Source: Clostridiales bacterium Firm_10 | Lineage (GTDB): Bacteria; Bacillota; Clostridia; Christensenellales; Aristaeellaceae | Length of the DNA: 64,000 nucleotides | Assembly (NCBI GenBank): GCA_001603025.1 | Contig: LVAP01000012.1 | Location: 1-64,000, forward strand | Reading direction: 5' to 3' | Part shown: piece after piece, positions 35,481 through 44,274 of the stretch | Layout of the letters: each line of letters starts with the position of its first letter | Position numbering within the stretch: the first letter of the stretch is position 1 | Notes under the pieces: model-generated | Told to the model about the DNA's origin: nothing | What the model saw: the letters and a program-made list of their open reading frames with translations, nothing else | Database searches by the model: none | Translations under genes and position numbers: made by a program

Positions 35481-36893
35481 CGAGTGGATTTATTTCAGAA
35501 ACTCTGCGGCATCAGGGATCAGAATGGCAGGATGATCGAGCCTGACCAGTTGAAAGGGATGTACAGACAGAGCCTCAATATTGCCTGGCCTTCCACCATT
35601 GAAGGCGCGCTGCTCAGCATCATCGGTTCAATTGACACCATGATGGTCGGCACGCTGGGCGCTGCGGCGATTGCCGCGGTCGGCCTAACCAGCCAGCCGC
35701 GCATGATATTGCTGATCTGCGCGCAGGCTCTGTGCGTCGGCACCACGGCCCTTTGCGCGCGCCGCAAAGGCGCAGACGATCAGGCGGCGGCAAACTCCTG
35801 CCTCAATCAGTCACTGGCGCTGGTGACCGTGCTGGGCCTCGTCATGTCGCTGCTCGGTTTTTTCTTCGCGGAGCAGTTTATGCGGATTGCTGGCGCAAAT
35901 GACGATACCATGAAGATGAGCGTGGCTTATTTTCGCATCATCAGCCTGGGTATCCCTTTTAACTGCTGGTCGCTGTGCATCTGCGCCGCCATGCGGGCCA
36001 TTGGAAAAACCCGCATCACCATGGTCACGAATATCACGGCAAACCTGGTGAATGTGTGCCTGAATTATGTGCTCATCAATGGCAAGCTGGGCTTTCCAAG
36101 GCTGGGGGTTCAAGGCGCGGCCATCGCCACGGTTTGCGGCACGGTTGTTTCCTGTGCCATTGCCATCAGCTTTGTTTGCCGAGCAGACAGCTATTATCAT
36201 CTCGCCCTGCCCAGGTTTGACCGGGTAACCCTGAACGGCTTGTTCAACGTCGGCTCCAGCTCCATGGCGGAATCCGTTTTCCTGCGTCTGGGCTTTCTGA
36301 TCAACTCGCGCCTGATCGCCGGCGTCGGCACCAACGCCTTCGCAGCCTATCAGATCGTTTCGCAGGTCACCTCGCTTTCCTTCACCTTAGGGGACGGCGT
36401 CGCCACGGCGGGCGCTTCATTGGTGGGGCAGAGTTTAGGCGCAAGGCGCAGAGACCTGGCTTTGGCGCATGTGAATATATCCCGCCGCATTTCCGTGTTC
36501 GTTTCCATCGGGCTGATGACTATCATTTTCATGCTGCGCCGGCAGCTGGCCCTTTTGTTCACCACGGAGGAGGAGATCATCCTTGGCGTCACCCTGTCCT
36601 TCTACGTGGTTATTATCGGCATGCTGCCACAGAACGGACGCGTGGTCTTCTCAGGCTGCCTGCGCGGCGCAGGCGACACAAAGTACGTGGCGCTGGTCGC
36701 CCTCATCAGCGTGGCAGTTCTGCGGCCTATCCTCACATATCTGTTCTGTTATCCGCTGAACAGCGTCTTTCCCGGCTGGCACATCGCCGTCATGGGGCCG
36801 TGGATCGCCTTTGTCATCGATGCCTTCGTGCGTAACTGGCTGCTGCACAGGCGTATCACAAAGGGCAGATGGCTGGACACCGAGCTGGCTTGA
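35481..36893 (+). CDS. MATE-family multidrug/Na+ exporter
   Basis: The 470-residue product has about 12 membrane segments in two MatE halves. GTG 35481 is chosen: AAGAGGG lies ten bases before it, and the encoded start (VDLFQKLCGIRDQNGRMIEP, before the first membrane helix) resembles other clostridial MATE proteins; ATG 35532 has no usable site and would drop this segment. The first helix has the typical IAWPSTIEGALLSIIGSIDTMMVG pattern (residues about 34-57), then GLTSQPRMILL. MATE proteins expel cationic compounds in exchange for Na+ or H+. The substrate cannot be predicted. The 274 bases before it hold the previous terminator and no other gene I can support. Confidence 0.9.
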   Translation, partial: RVDLFQKLCGIRDQNGRMIEPDQLKGMYRQSLNIAWPSTIEGALLSIIGSIDTMMVGTLGAAAIAAVGLTSQPRMILLICAQALCVGTTALCARRKGADDQAAANSCLNQSLALVTVLGLVMSLLGFFFAEQFMRIAGANDDTMKMSVAYFRIISLGIPFNCWSLCICAAMRAIGKTRITMVTNITANLVNVCLNYVLINGKLGFPRLGVQGAAIATVCGTVVSCAIAISFVCRADSYYHLALPRFDRVTLNGLFNVGSSSMAESVFLRLGFLINSRLIAGVGTNAFAAYQIVSQVTSLSFTLGDGVATAGASLVGQSLGARRRDLALAHVNISRRISVFVSIGLMTIIFMLRRQLALLFTTEEEIILGVTLSFYVVIIGMLPQNGRVVFSGCLRGAGDTKYVALVALISVAVLRPILTYLFCYPLNSVFPGWHIAVMGPWIAFVIDAFVRNWLLHRRITKGRWLDTELA

Positions 36894-36959
36894 CAAAACG
36901 CGGGCGCAGGGAACGACATGCGCCTGGCGCAAATATCATCAAAGGCACAAAAACAATAC

Positions 36960-36988
36960 AAAGGGGGAACCACAATGGTTCCCCCTTT
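36960..36988. terminator. Perfect hairpin between convergent genes
   Basis: A 13-base perfect stem AAAGGGGGAACCA/TGGTTCCCCCTTT with a CAA loop sits 66 bases after the MATE gene. On the plus strand the T run (CTTTTT) begins five bases after the stem; on the minus strand TTTGTATTGTTTTT follows. Either orientation could terminate. Confidence 0.7.
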
Positions 36989-37035
36989 ACGCAGCTTTTT
37001 ATGTCTAACAGGCGCTTTTAAATCTTCAGGACAGA

Positions 37036-37069
37036 AAACAGTGCCGCGCAGCCCATATGCGCGGCACTG
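37036..37069 (-). terminator. Terminator of the sugar ABC operon
   Basis: On the minus strand a 12-base stem CAGTGCCGCGCA/TGCGCGGCACTG with a seven-base loop is followed by TTTTC, about 37 bases after the binding-protein stop. Confidence 0.75.
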
Positions 37070-37105
37070 TTCACAGGGATTCCAAGCGGGATTTCAGGGA
37101 ATCGA

Positions 37106-38935
37106 TCAGCCCATGGCAGCCTGATAGTTCTCCCAAGCGCCCTTGTAGATCGCTTCCCACTCGCGCAGGCCCATGCCCTCGAGCTCGCCAACGAAGGTGT
37201 CAAACTCTTCGATGTCGCGGTCGCCGGAGATGAACTTGGCGATTTCGCCCTCGGCATAGACCTTCAAGGTAGCGCTGTAGTCGCTCAGCTCTTCAGTCTC
37301 CTCGAGCGTGTAGTAGGTGATGGCCGGGAAGCCGCTGGTCTCATAGGGGGTGACCCACTCGTACATGGAGCCGCGGAACTGGCCTTCGGTGGTGTGGGTG
37401 TCGAACGTCGGCGGGTTGGTCTGATACTCCATGTAGTGCTCGACGTAGTAGTTGAAGTCTTCCTCGGACTTCCAGCCGATGCCGCGCAGCTGCATGGCGT
37501 CGCTGCGTCCGGCGTAGATGCCCTCGGGCAGGCCCACGGCGCGGCTGGTGGCCACGTGGCCGCCGTTCAGGCCGAATGAAGCGTAGGGACCGCCGCAGAT
37601 GGAGTACTTGAAGTCGTAGTCGCCGTCATAGGTGCCATCCTCGATTTCGGGGGTGACGCCCTTAACGGTGGCAAGGCCGTCGGGACGCAGGTTCTCATAA
37701 TCGATATACCAGTAAGCGCCCTGCAGGATGCCCATGGTGTTGTTACCCATGCGCGGGCCGTCCCAGATCATCATGAAGCCATAGTCGCTGTAGAAGAAGT
37801 CGGCAAGGCGGGCGATGATTTCGGGATAAGCGGTCTCAGCGCTGGAAGCAAAGCCACCCATATCCCAGCAGTTGTACTCGAGCCACTGCTGCTTGTCGTT
37901 CCACTCGCTGGTGAGGGGAGTGAAAGATACCCAGTGAGAATAGTCCTCATAGTCCGGCGTGACGGTGAAGGGCACGAAGGGATACACGCCCAGCTTGCCT
38001 TCGCTCATCTTCGCGTTCACGGCGGTGCCGTCGTCGGTAAAGAAGCTGTTGGCAATGATACCGTCCTCATAGAACTTGTGCATGATGGTCAGGTATTCCT
38101 TGAACAGCGGATCGCCGACCGGCAGCACGGCCTCGCCGTTGCGGACGGTGATCTTGGTGCCATAGTTGCTGCTCTGGCCGAGGAAGCCCATGGCGTTCAG
38201 GATGTAGTAGCCGGGGTTCATGCTGTCATTGGCGCCGCCCAGCGGGATGCAATCCGGATCGGCTTCCTTAAAGGCGTACAGCATGTCGATGAAATCGTTC
38301 AGGGTCTTCGGCGGCTCGGTCAGGCCGACCGCTTCCATGCGGTTGGTGTCGATGAAGATACGGTTGCTCTCGCCATAGGGAGAGAAGTAGCCACGGTTGG
38401 AGGGCAGGGTGTAGATCTTGCCGTCCGCAGCAGTGGCGTTCGCCTTGAAGATCGGGAACTCCTCAAACGCCAGGCACAGGTTGGGCATGAGCTCCTCGTT
38501 GATGTAGGGAGCGTAGTCCAGCAGCAGGCCTTCGCCGGCGCCGTAGTTCATGACTTCGGTGGTGGTCAGGCCGATGCAAAGCATGATGTCCGGCAGCTCG
38601 GCGGAGGCGAACATCAGGTTCTTGCGCTCGGACAGAGCGGAGTCAAGCACCTGTTCGATCTCGAAGGTGACGCCGGTCTTCGCTTCCAGCCAGTTCCAGA
38701 ACCAGAGGTCATGGGGATCGGTCGGATGCGCGTCTTCCATGTGGGTGAATACGGTCAGGGTCAGGCTCTCGCCGTCCTCGACCAGCGGCCAGGAGTTGCA
38801 GTCCGTTGCCATATAATCGTAGTCCGGATTATACTGATACAGACCATCGCTGGCGTAGGTGAGCCCATCGGCCAGGGCAACGCCGCTCATCGCGAGCATC
38901 GCAAGGGCCAGAACCAGACAAAGCAGCTTCTTCAT
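37106..38935 (-). CDS. Sugar ABC transporter substrate-binding protein (LplA type)
   Basis: This 609-residue extracellular solute-binding protein starts at ATG 38935 behind AAAGGAGGT. Residues 1-23 are a signal peptide (MKKLLCLVLALAMLAMS, cleavage near ALA-D). No lipobox cysteine is at the cleavage site, unusual for Gram-positive binding proteins of this type, most of which are lipoproteins. Length and pattern (FTHMEDAHPTDPHDLWFWNWLEAKTG, then Asp/Tyr/Trp-rich ligand region) fit the long family that works with LplB/YtcP permeases and carries oligosaccharides or polysaccharide fragments. It is the third gene of a permease-permease-binding-protein operon. Confidence 0.9.
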   Translation of the reverse strand: MKKLLCLVLALAMLAMSGVALADGLTYASDGLYQYNPDYDYMATDCNSWPLVEDGESLTLTVFTHMEDAHPTDPHDLWFWNWLEAKTGVTFEIEQVLDSALSERKNLMFASAELPDIMLCIGLTTTEVMNYGAGEGLLLDYAPYINEELMPNLCLAFEEFPIFKANATAADGKIYTLPSNRGYFSPYGESNRIFIDTNRMEAVGLTEPPKTLNDFIDMLYAFKEADPDCIPLGGANDSMNPGYYILNAMGFLGQSSNYGTKITVRNGEAVLPVGDPLFKEYLTIMHKFYEDGIIANSFFTDDGTAVNAKMSEGKLGVYPFVPFTVTPDYEDYSHWVSFTPLTSEWNDKQQWLEYNCWDMGGFASSAETAYPEIIARLADFFYSDYGFMMIWDGPRMGNNTMGILQGAYWYIDYENLRPDGLATVKGVTPEIEDGTYDGDYDFKYSICGGPYASFGLNGGHVATSRAVGLPEGIYAGRSDAMQLRGIGWKSEEDFNYYVEHYMEYQTNPPTFDTHTTEGQFRGSMYEWVTPYETSGFPAITYYTLEETEELSDYSATLKVYAEGEIAKFISGDRDIEEFDTFVGELEGMGLREWEAIYKGAWENYQAAMG

Positions 38936-39037
38936 GGGGTTACCTCCTTTAATTATTTCCCGCCGGCTCATGGGCAGCCGGAGGAGCGTCTATCCAAACC
39001 ACCTCAAGGGCGGCTCGAATCATGGTTGGAGCGGGCG

Positions 39038-39973
39038 TCAGCCCTTGAGAGAGCCGATCATGATGCCCTTCACGAAGTACTTCTGAACGAACGGATAGGC
39101 GATGAGCAGCGGTGCGGAGGAGATGAAGATCAGCGAGTATTTCATGCCCTCAGCCATGTACACCTGCCGCGCCAGCGTCAGCATGTACTCGATGTCGTCC
39201 TGCCCAAGGTTCTGCGTGTTGAGGTTGGCCAGCGCCGTCTGGTTCAGCAGCAGGATGCCGCGCAGGATGATCTGAAGGGGCTGCAGGTTATTGTCGCTGA
39301 TATAGATGAGCGCGGTGAAGTAGTCGTTCCAGCGGCCCACGGCGTAGAACAGCGCCATGACGGCGATGATCGGTTTGGCAAGCGGCAGCGCCATCTGGAA
39401 AAACTGGCGGAAATCGCTGGCGCCGTCGATGGTGGCCGATTCATAGATGTCCTCGGGAATCGAGGTTTGGAAGAACACGCGGGAAACGATCATGTTATAG
39501 ATGGAGAGACCGCCCAGGATGATCAGCGTATACGGCGTGTTGATCAGGTTCATGCTCTTGACCTGCATGTAGGTCGGGATCAGGCCGCCGCCGAAGTACA
39601 TCGGAATGAGGAAATAGGTGGCAAACAGGCCGCGCCCGTGCAGCCGTTTCTTGCTCAGCACATAGGCTGTGGGCAGTGTGAGGATCAGGTTCCACAGCGT
39701 GCCCAGCGGCACGTTGATCAGGTTATTGCGGTAGCCAATCCAGATGCGGTTCTCCTTGAACACGTTCTCATAAGGCTCGAGGGTGGGGTTGATGGGCCAG
39801 AGGACGACCTTGCCATTCACCACGGCGTAGGGATCCGAAAACGATGCGATGACCGTGAAATACAGCGGATACAGGATGACGAACATCAGCACCACCATAA
39901 AGACGGTGTTGAACACATCGAACACCACGTCGGCCTTTGTCTGACGGATTTTCATCTTTTTTGTGTTTGCCAT
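39038..39973 (-). CDS. Carbohydrate ABC permease (LplC/YtcP type)
   Basis: The 311-residue inner-membrane permease starts at ATG 39973 after GAGGAGG. It has six membrane helices: the first at about 18-38 is followed by SFSDPYAVVNGKV, the outside loop typical of YtcP/LplC. The cytoplasmic EAA loop (ESATIDGASDFRQFFQMALPLAKP, about residues 180-203) couples to an ATPase. The last residues are FVKGIMIGSLKG, the usual end of this family. It starts 13 bases after the LplB-type gene. No ATPase gene is nearby; such systems usually use a shared MsmX/UgpC-type ATPase encoded elsewhere. Confidence 0.93.
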   Translation of the reverse strand: MANTKKMKIRQTKADVVFDVFNTVFMVVLMFVILYPLYFTVIASFSDPYAVVNGKVVLWPINPTLEPYENVFKENRIWIGYRNNLINVPLGTLWNLILTLPTAYVLSKKRLHGRGLFATYFLIPMYFGGGLIPTYMQVKSMNLINTPYTLIILGGLSIYNMIVSRVFFQTSIPEDIYESATIDGASDFRQFFQMALPLAKPIIAVMALFYAVGRWNDYFTALIYISDNNLQPLQIILRGILLLNQTALANLNTQNLGQDDIEYMLTLARQVYMAEGMKYSLIFISSAPLLIAYPFVQKYFVKGIMIGSLKG

Positions 39974-39986
39974 GATTTCCGCCTCC

Positions 39987-40952
39987 TCAGAACAGGCTGA
40001 TCTCGCTGACGCGACGGGCAATCGCGTTCACGATGAGCAGCAGCGTGACGTTGACGATTGTGTTGAACAGGCCGATGGCTGCGGAGGCAGAGAACTGAGC
40101 ATTGAGAAGACCCAGCTCGTAGACGTAAGTGGCAATGATATTTGAGGCGTCCAGATTCAGCTTGTTCTGCAGCAGGTAGACCTTTTCAAATCCGACGGAC
40201 AGGATGCCGCCGCAGGACATGATCAGCGTAATGACGATCGTGGGCATGATCGCGGGAATGTTGACATGCAAGACAATCTGCAGGCGGTTTGCGCCGTCAA
40301 TGCGCGCCGCCTCCACCAGTTCAGGCGATACGCCGGAAAGAGCCGCAATGTACAGTATCGAGCTCCAGCCGATGCCCTGCCACACGCCGCTCCAAACGTA
40401 AATGGGTGTGAACAGGTTTGCCTTTTCCAGGAAGGCCGTTCGCTCTCCGCCCAGGGCGGCCGCGATGTTGTTGAACAGGCCGCTGTCTTTGTTGCAGAAC
40501 AGGGTGATCATGGAGCAGACGACGACGGTGGACAGGAAGTGCGGCGCGTAAGTGACCATCTGGACGGACTTCTTGAATTTTTGGTTGTCCAGCTCGTTGA
40601 TCATCAGCGCCAGGATGATGGGCAGCGGGAACGTGGCCAGCGAATACAGGCTGATGCGCATGGTGTTCCAGATGAGCCGCCCGAACAGCGGGTTCTTGAC
40701 GAATTTCTCGAAGTATTTGAGGCCCACCCACGGGCTGCCCCAGATGCCCTTTGAAGGCTTGAAATTCCGGAAGGCGATCTGCACGCCGTACATGGGCATG
40801 TAGTTAAACAGGAAGATATAGACCACAGCCGGCGCGATAAGCACATACAGCTGCCAGTCTGAGAGAATGCCGCGCAGTGTGCGCAGGAAGCGCTTTGACC
40901 TCGCGGGGCGGTTGACCACGCGGCCAGCCTCTGTCGGTGATGCGTAATTCAT
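39987..40952 (-). CDS. Carbohydrate ABC permease (LplB type)
   Basis: The 321-residue permease starts at ATG 40952, five bases after GGAGGG. Features are a cytoplasmic start, the first helix at about 33-55 ending in FNYMPMYGVQIAF, and WVGLKYFEKFV in the outside loop. The EAA loop, LVEAARIDGANRLQIVLHVNIPAIMP, is at about 205-230. It is the first gene of the operon and pairs with the LplC-type gene to form the channel. The promoter is about 215 bases upstream. Confidence 0.93.
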   Translation of the reverse strand: MNYASPTEAGRVVNRPARSKRFLRTLRGILSDWQLYVLIAPAVVYIFLFNYMPMYGVQIAFRNFKPSKGIWGSPWVGLKYFEKFVKNPLFGRLIWNTMRISLYSLATFPLPIILALMINELDNQKFKKSVQMVTYAPHFLSTVVVCSMITLFCNKDSGLFNNIAAALGGERTAFLEKANLFTPIYVWSGVWQGIGWSSILYIAALSGVSPELVEAARIDGANRLQIVLHVNIPAIMPTIVITLIMSCGGILSVGFEKVYLLQNKLNLDASNIIATYVYELGLLNAQFSASAAIGLFNTIVNVTLLLIVNAIARRVSEISLF

Positions 40953-41171
40953 ATAATCCCTCCGCTGAATCAATTTGCTGATGACCTTTCAACTGTACGG
41001 CGACTCAAAGCGCTAAGGTGGGAACGGCTCGACGGCCGGAAATTGGGAAAACGGTATTTTTCTCATGTGGAAAACTTCCCATTATTGTATTCCTAAACAG
41101 GCGAGCCTGCAATAAAACCGCATGTAGTGAAAGACAGAAAGAATAATTATCACATCCTTAACCACCAATAA

Positions 41172-41201
41172 ATATTAGCATATCCCTGCCTGTGTTGTCA
41201 A
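41172..41201 (-). promoter_or_regulatory. Promoter of the sugar ABC operon
   Basis: TTGACA (41201-41196), 18 bases, TAATAT (41177-41172), read leftwards. The -35 lies inside a small inverted repeat GTTGTCAAC, which could be an operator for a sugar-responsive repressor; this is inference. Confidence 0.6.
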
Positions 41202-41374
41202 CAGTTTTTTTTTGTTTTAGGCAGAATGACGATGGATAATTTGAACATGTGGCGATTAAACATAAAAGAAAGAAAAACAGGAAACGTCATTTGTAACAGA
41301 AAGCATAAAAATGCGTGGCAATAAGGGTGGATTGCATCAGCCTGCTGCGATACAGACGTGGCGCCACAAATACT

Positions 41375-41412
41375 GAAAAGAGCACAGCTCCTGCTTCAAT
41401 GAGCAGGAGCTG
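41375..41412 (-). terminator. Terminator of the Thr-Pro tRNA pair
   Basis: On the minus strand an 11-base perfect stem CAGCTCCTGCT/AGCAGGAGCTG with a six-base loop is followed by TGCTCTTTTC, just after tRNA-Pro. Confidence 0.8.
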
Positions 41413-41420
41413 CACTGAGG

Positions 41421-41494
41421 TCGAGGTGACAGGATTTGAACCTGCGACCTTTTGGTCCCGAACCAAACGCGCTACCAAACTGCGCTACACCTCG
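41421..41494 (-). tRNA. tRNA-Pro (anticodon CGG)
   Basis: Acceptor CGAGGTG/CACCTCG, anticodon stem TTTGG/CCAAA around TTCGGGA, T arm with GGTTCAAATCC. Discriminator A is followed by CCT, so CCA is not encoded. Confidence 0.95.
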
Positions 41495-41498
41495 TTAA

Positions 41499-41574
41499 TG
41501 GAGCCAATGAAGGGACTCGAACCCTTGACCTGCGGTTTACGAAACCGCTGCTCTGCCAGCTGAGCTACATTGGC
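41499..41574 (-). tRNA. tRNA-Thr (anticodon CGT)
   Basis: Acceptor GCCAATG/CATTGGC, anticodon stem GCGGT/ACCGC around TTCGTAA, T arm GGGTTCGAGTCCC. Discriminator T and an encoded CCA follow. Confidence 0.95.
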
Positions 41575-41591
41575 GTTGCCAACAATCACAG

Positions 41592-41620
41592 ATTATAGCA
41601 CCATTCCGGCATTTTGTCTA
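41592..41620 (-). promoter_or_regulatory. Promoter of the Thr-Pro tRNA pair
   Basis: TAGACA (41620-41615), 17 bases, TATAAT (41597-41592), read leftwards, about 18 bases before tRNA-Thr. Confidence 0.85.
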
Positions 41621-41630
41621 GAGGGAATTT

Positions 41631-43052
41631 TCAACTTTTCACTATCTTATCATTGCACCCGGCATCCGTACTGGCATGGCAGGCGCTGTCGGCGGATTCG
41701 GTGGGAGCGTGCTCGAAGGCCTGAGTGCTGTCCTGCTTGGAGAAGACAGTAATCGTTCGCAGAATGAGCTTGATATCTTCCAGAAGGCTGTAGCGCTCGA
41801 TGTACATCAGATCCATCATCATCTTGTCCTTCGGTGATGTGTTATAGCGGCCGGCAATCTGTGCATAGCCGGTTAGACCCGCTTTGACGCGGAGACGATA
41901 GGAGAATTCCGGCATGATCCTGGTGTATTCGCGCACGTTGGAGAGCATTTCCGGGCGCGGTCCTACGACGCTCATGTCGCCCTTCAGGATGTTGATAAAC
42001 TGCGGCAGCTCATCCAGGCGCCAACGTCTCAGAAACCGGCCGACGGGGGTGATGCGGCCATCGGAGTTGATGACGGAGGTCTCGCTGTCTGCTCCGACGC
42101 ACATGGTGCGGAATTTATAGATGGTGAATATGCGGCCGTTCTGGGTGGCACGATCCTGACGGAACAGCGCCGGCCCACCGTCACACAGGCGGATAGCGAC
42201 GGCGCAGCCCAGCATGAGCGGCGATAAGAGCACAAGGGCAGCGGCCGAAAACACAATATCGAGCGCTCGTTTGACTATTCGCTGTTCCAGCGTCAGCGAC
42301 AGGCGGTCAATCGAAACAAACGGCGCGTCGTCCAGTATGTCCTGTGTGCCGCTCAGTCCGATGACGTCCTGCAGCACCATATCGTACTGAACGGGCTTGC
42401 GGATCTTGTAGCAATATTCGACGAGTCTTGCGCGCTCTTCGGACGGCAGATCATACAGGAAAACCTGATCAAACTGTGAAAGGCGCTCCAGCAGATCCGG
42501 CTGGTCGCAGCAAAGGGCCTCCTGCAGCATGTAGCGCTTGCGGTAGGGGGAGAGTTTATCGCTGAGTTCCTTTTCTTTCGCCAGACTGGATACGACGACA
42601 CAGCATTTGCGCGGAGGCGTCATGCGGTAATAGAGAAATTTGGTTGAACGCGTGTAAAATACGACCCAGAAAAACTGGAGAACCAGGCAAAGGAGCAGGC
42701 ACCCGATGTCCGCCCATTCCGGTACGAGCGTCGAACGGTTATTCTCATTGAAATTCATGATCATCAACTCGAAGAACGCGCCCGCATCGGTCAGCAGCAC
42801 GGAGATGATGGCGGAAAAGATGATATGCCGGCTCTGCTCATGCTGGATGTCGAAGCCATGGTAGATGTTCATGAAGAGCAGAAACAGCACGGTAAACCCG
42901 AAACCCACGATGGCGGCCGTTCGTGAGATGTTGAGGATATACGGCGTGTTGAGGCCCATGGTGATGAAAAAGCTCAGCGCCACGAGCACAAACAGGCCGA
43001 TTTTCATCAGCAGCAGGAGGAAGCTGCATTTGTTTTCCCGTGATATCTGCAT
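41631..43052 (-). CDS. Exopolysaccharide polyprenyl glycosylphosphotransferase
   Basis: This 473-residue membrane enzyme transfers a sugar 1-phosphate from a nucleotide sugar to undecaprenyl phosphate, the first step in making a capsule or exopolysaccharide unit. Residues about 10-135 hold four membrane helices; the middle (about 150-250) is a Rossmann-like regulatory part. From about 270 comes the bacterial sugar transferase domain, starting KRALDIVFSAAALVLLSPLM, then FRQDRATQNGRIFTIYKFRTM, RRWRLDELPQFINIL and DMSVVGPRPE. All motifs of the active domain are present. It follows the glycosyltransferase gene with almost no gap. The short C-terminal tail is variable. Confidence 0.93.
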   Translation of the reverse strand: MQISRENKCSFLLLLMKIGLFVLVALSFFITMGLNTPYILNISRTAAIVGFGFTVLFLLFMNIYHGFDIQHEQSRHIIFSAIISVLLTDAGAFFELMIMNFNENNRSTLVPEWADIGCLLLCLVLQFFWVVFYTRSTKFLYYRMTPPRKCCVVVSSLAKEKELSDKLSPYRKRYMLQEALCCDQPDLLERLSQFDQVFLYDLPSEERARLVEYCYKIRKPVQYDMVLQDVIGLSGTQDILDDAPFVSIDRLSLTLEQRIVKRALDIVFSAAALVLLSPLMLGCAVAIRLCDGGPALFRQDRATQNGRIFTIYKFRTMCVGADSETSVINSDGRITPVGRFLRRWRLDELPQFINILKGDMSVVGPRPEMLSNVREYTRIMPEFSYRLRVKAGLTGYAQIAGRYNTSPKDKMMMDLMYIERYSLLEDIKLILRTITVFSKQDSTQAFEHAPTESADSACHASTDAGCNDKIVKS

Positions 43053-43054
43053 GA

Positions 43055-44050
43055 TTATCGCCTTTCCATCTTTTGTTTAAGCCGGGCGAGGGTTTTCTCC
43101 CTGAAGCCCAGGCAATGAAGCGCCGTCGCCATCAGGTAACGCGGCCGGACGAGCGTATAGAGCTCGGCGTCGTTCATTTTTAGGTCCCGCATGAAGCTTT
43201 GCGCCAACCGGCGTCCATGCGGTCTGTCCGCGTCATAAATGAGCAGAATGTTGAGATGCGTATGGATCAGCAATTGGCAGCGGCGCCGCACGTATCCGCG
43301 CATGTCTTCGGGTATTTCCGCTTCACGGCGGAAACGCAGGCATTCATCCAGCACGCGCCGGTGCTGGTCTGCTCTGCGGACGTAGTTCTGCGGCGCGACG
43401 GACTGCTCCGCGTTGCCGACGAGGTAATGATAGACGCCTAAATCCGCGAATTGAACGGAACGCACGCGGCTCGTCGTCTTGAGCACATATTCAAAATCGA
43501 CGTAGAAGGTGTGCTCCAGCAGTCGTACATGCAGACTGCGCAGAAAAGCCAGACGCACGTTCATCGTATGCAGCATGTAGAATTCCGTCATTTCCCGGCC
43601 GCACCAGTGGGAAAAAGGGAGAACCTCGCCGAAAGGGACGCCATCAGGCAAGGGATAATAGCGCTCACGCCCGGTTTCCTTCTCGTTTTCAAATTTCTGG
43701 TCGATCACCAGGTCAGCCTGAGAGGTTTCCAGAATATCCAGCAACGCAGGCAGGTTTTTGGTTTCAAACCAATCGTCGCCGTCGAGAATGCGGAAGAACT
43801 TTCCCTGCGCGGCGTCTATTCCCGCGTTTATTGCCGAACCATGGCCGCCGTTCTCCTTGTCTATCAGGCGGAAAAGGGCGGGCATTCGTTCAACATAGCG
43901 CATGGCCGCAGCGCCCGTGCCGTCGGTGGAGCCGTCATTGACGATGAGCGCTTCAAGCCGCCCCTCAAGTCGCGGATCGCACAGGCTGGAGAGGCATTTA
44001 TCCAGATAACCAGCCATGTTGTAACAGGGAATAACCACCGAGAGGATCAT
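43055..44050 (-). CDS. Family 2 glycosyltransferase
   Basis: This 331-residue GT-A glycosyltransferase starts at ATG 44050, behind AAAGGCGG. It begins ILSVVIPCYNMAGYLDKCL, with VNDGSTDGT (nucleotide-binding Asp) near 40-48 and RILDGDDW (the metal-binding DxD) near 92-99. A C-terminal region of about 130 residues lacks membrane helices. It is probably the next sugar-adding enzyme for the same polysaccharide as the adjacent transferase. No flippase, polymerase or further glycosyltransferases are in the window, so the locus looks like a small satellite of a larger one. Confidence 0.9.
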   Translation of the reverse strand: MILSVVIPCYNMAGYLDKCLSSLCDPRLEGRLEALIVNDGSTDGTGAAAMRYVERMPALFRLIDKENGGHGSAINAGIDAAQGKFFRILDGDDWFETKNLPALLDILETSQADLVIDQKFENEKETGRERYYPLPDGVPFGEVLPFSHWCGREMTEFYMLHTMNVRLAFLRSLHVRLLEHTFYVDFEYVLKTTSRVRSVQFADLGVYHYLVGNAEQSVAPQNYVRRADQHRRVLDECLRFRREAEIPEDMRGYVRRRCQLLIHTHLNILLIYDADRPHGRRLAQSFMRDLKMNDAELYTLVRPRYLMATALHCLGFREKTLARLKQKMERR

Positions 44051-44100
44051 GCCGCGCCCGCCTTTCAGCCGTGATGCCAATGCCGCTTAATGACGACACC

Positions 44101-44129
44101 ATAATAGCATACCTTCGCACAAAAAACAA
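44101..44129 (-). promoter_or_regulatory. Promoter of the two glycosyltransferase genes
   Basis: TTGTTT (44129-44124), 17 bases, TATTAT (44106-44101), read leftwards, about 50 bases before ATG 44050. Confidence 0.65.
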
Positions 44130-44274
44130 GTATGGTGAATGCATGAGCCCGGATGCAGGAATAAAAATGGTAAAAAGATGCGCATTGGTGCACCGCCTGC
44201 AGGAATACGGCGTGCAGGCGGCGAATTTGAAAAACCTGACATTATAAAGAAGCATGAGGAATGGGGGACGTGGC

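Larger units (their letters stand above)
40953..41420. other. Non-coding gap upstream of the sugar ABC operon
   Basis: The 468 bases are more AT-rich than their surroundings. They hold the operon promoter (41172-41201), the tRNA terminator (41375-41412) and a T run near 41207-41215. I see no convincing gene. The long leader between promoter and LplB-type start (about 210 bases) could hold regulatory sequence, but no known riboswitch was recognised. Confidence 0.7.

Noticed and set aside
37934-40000. 688-codon plus-strand frame opposite the sugar ABC genes
   Set aside because: It is antisense to three recognisable transporter genes and has shadow-like composition.
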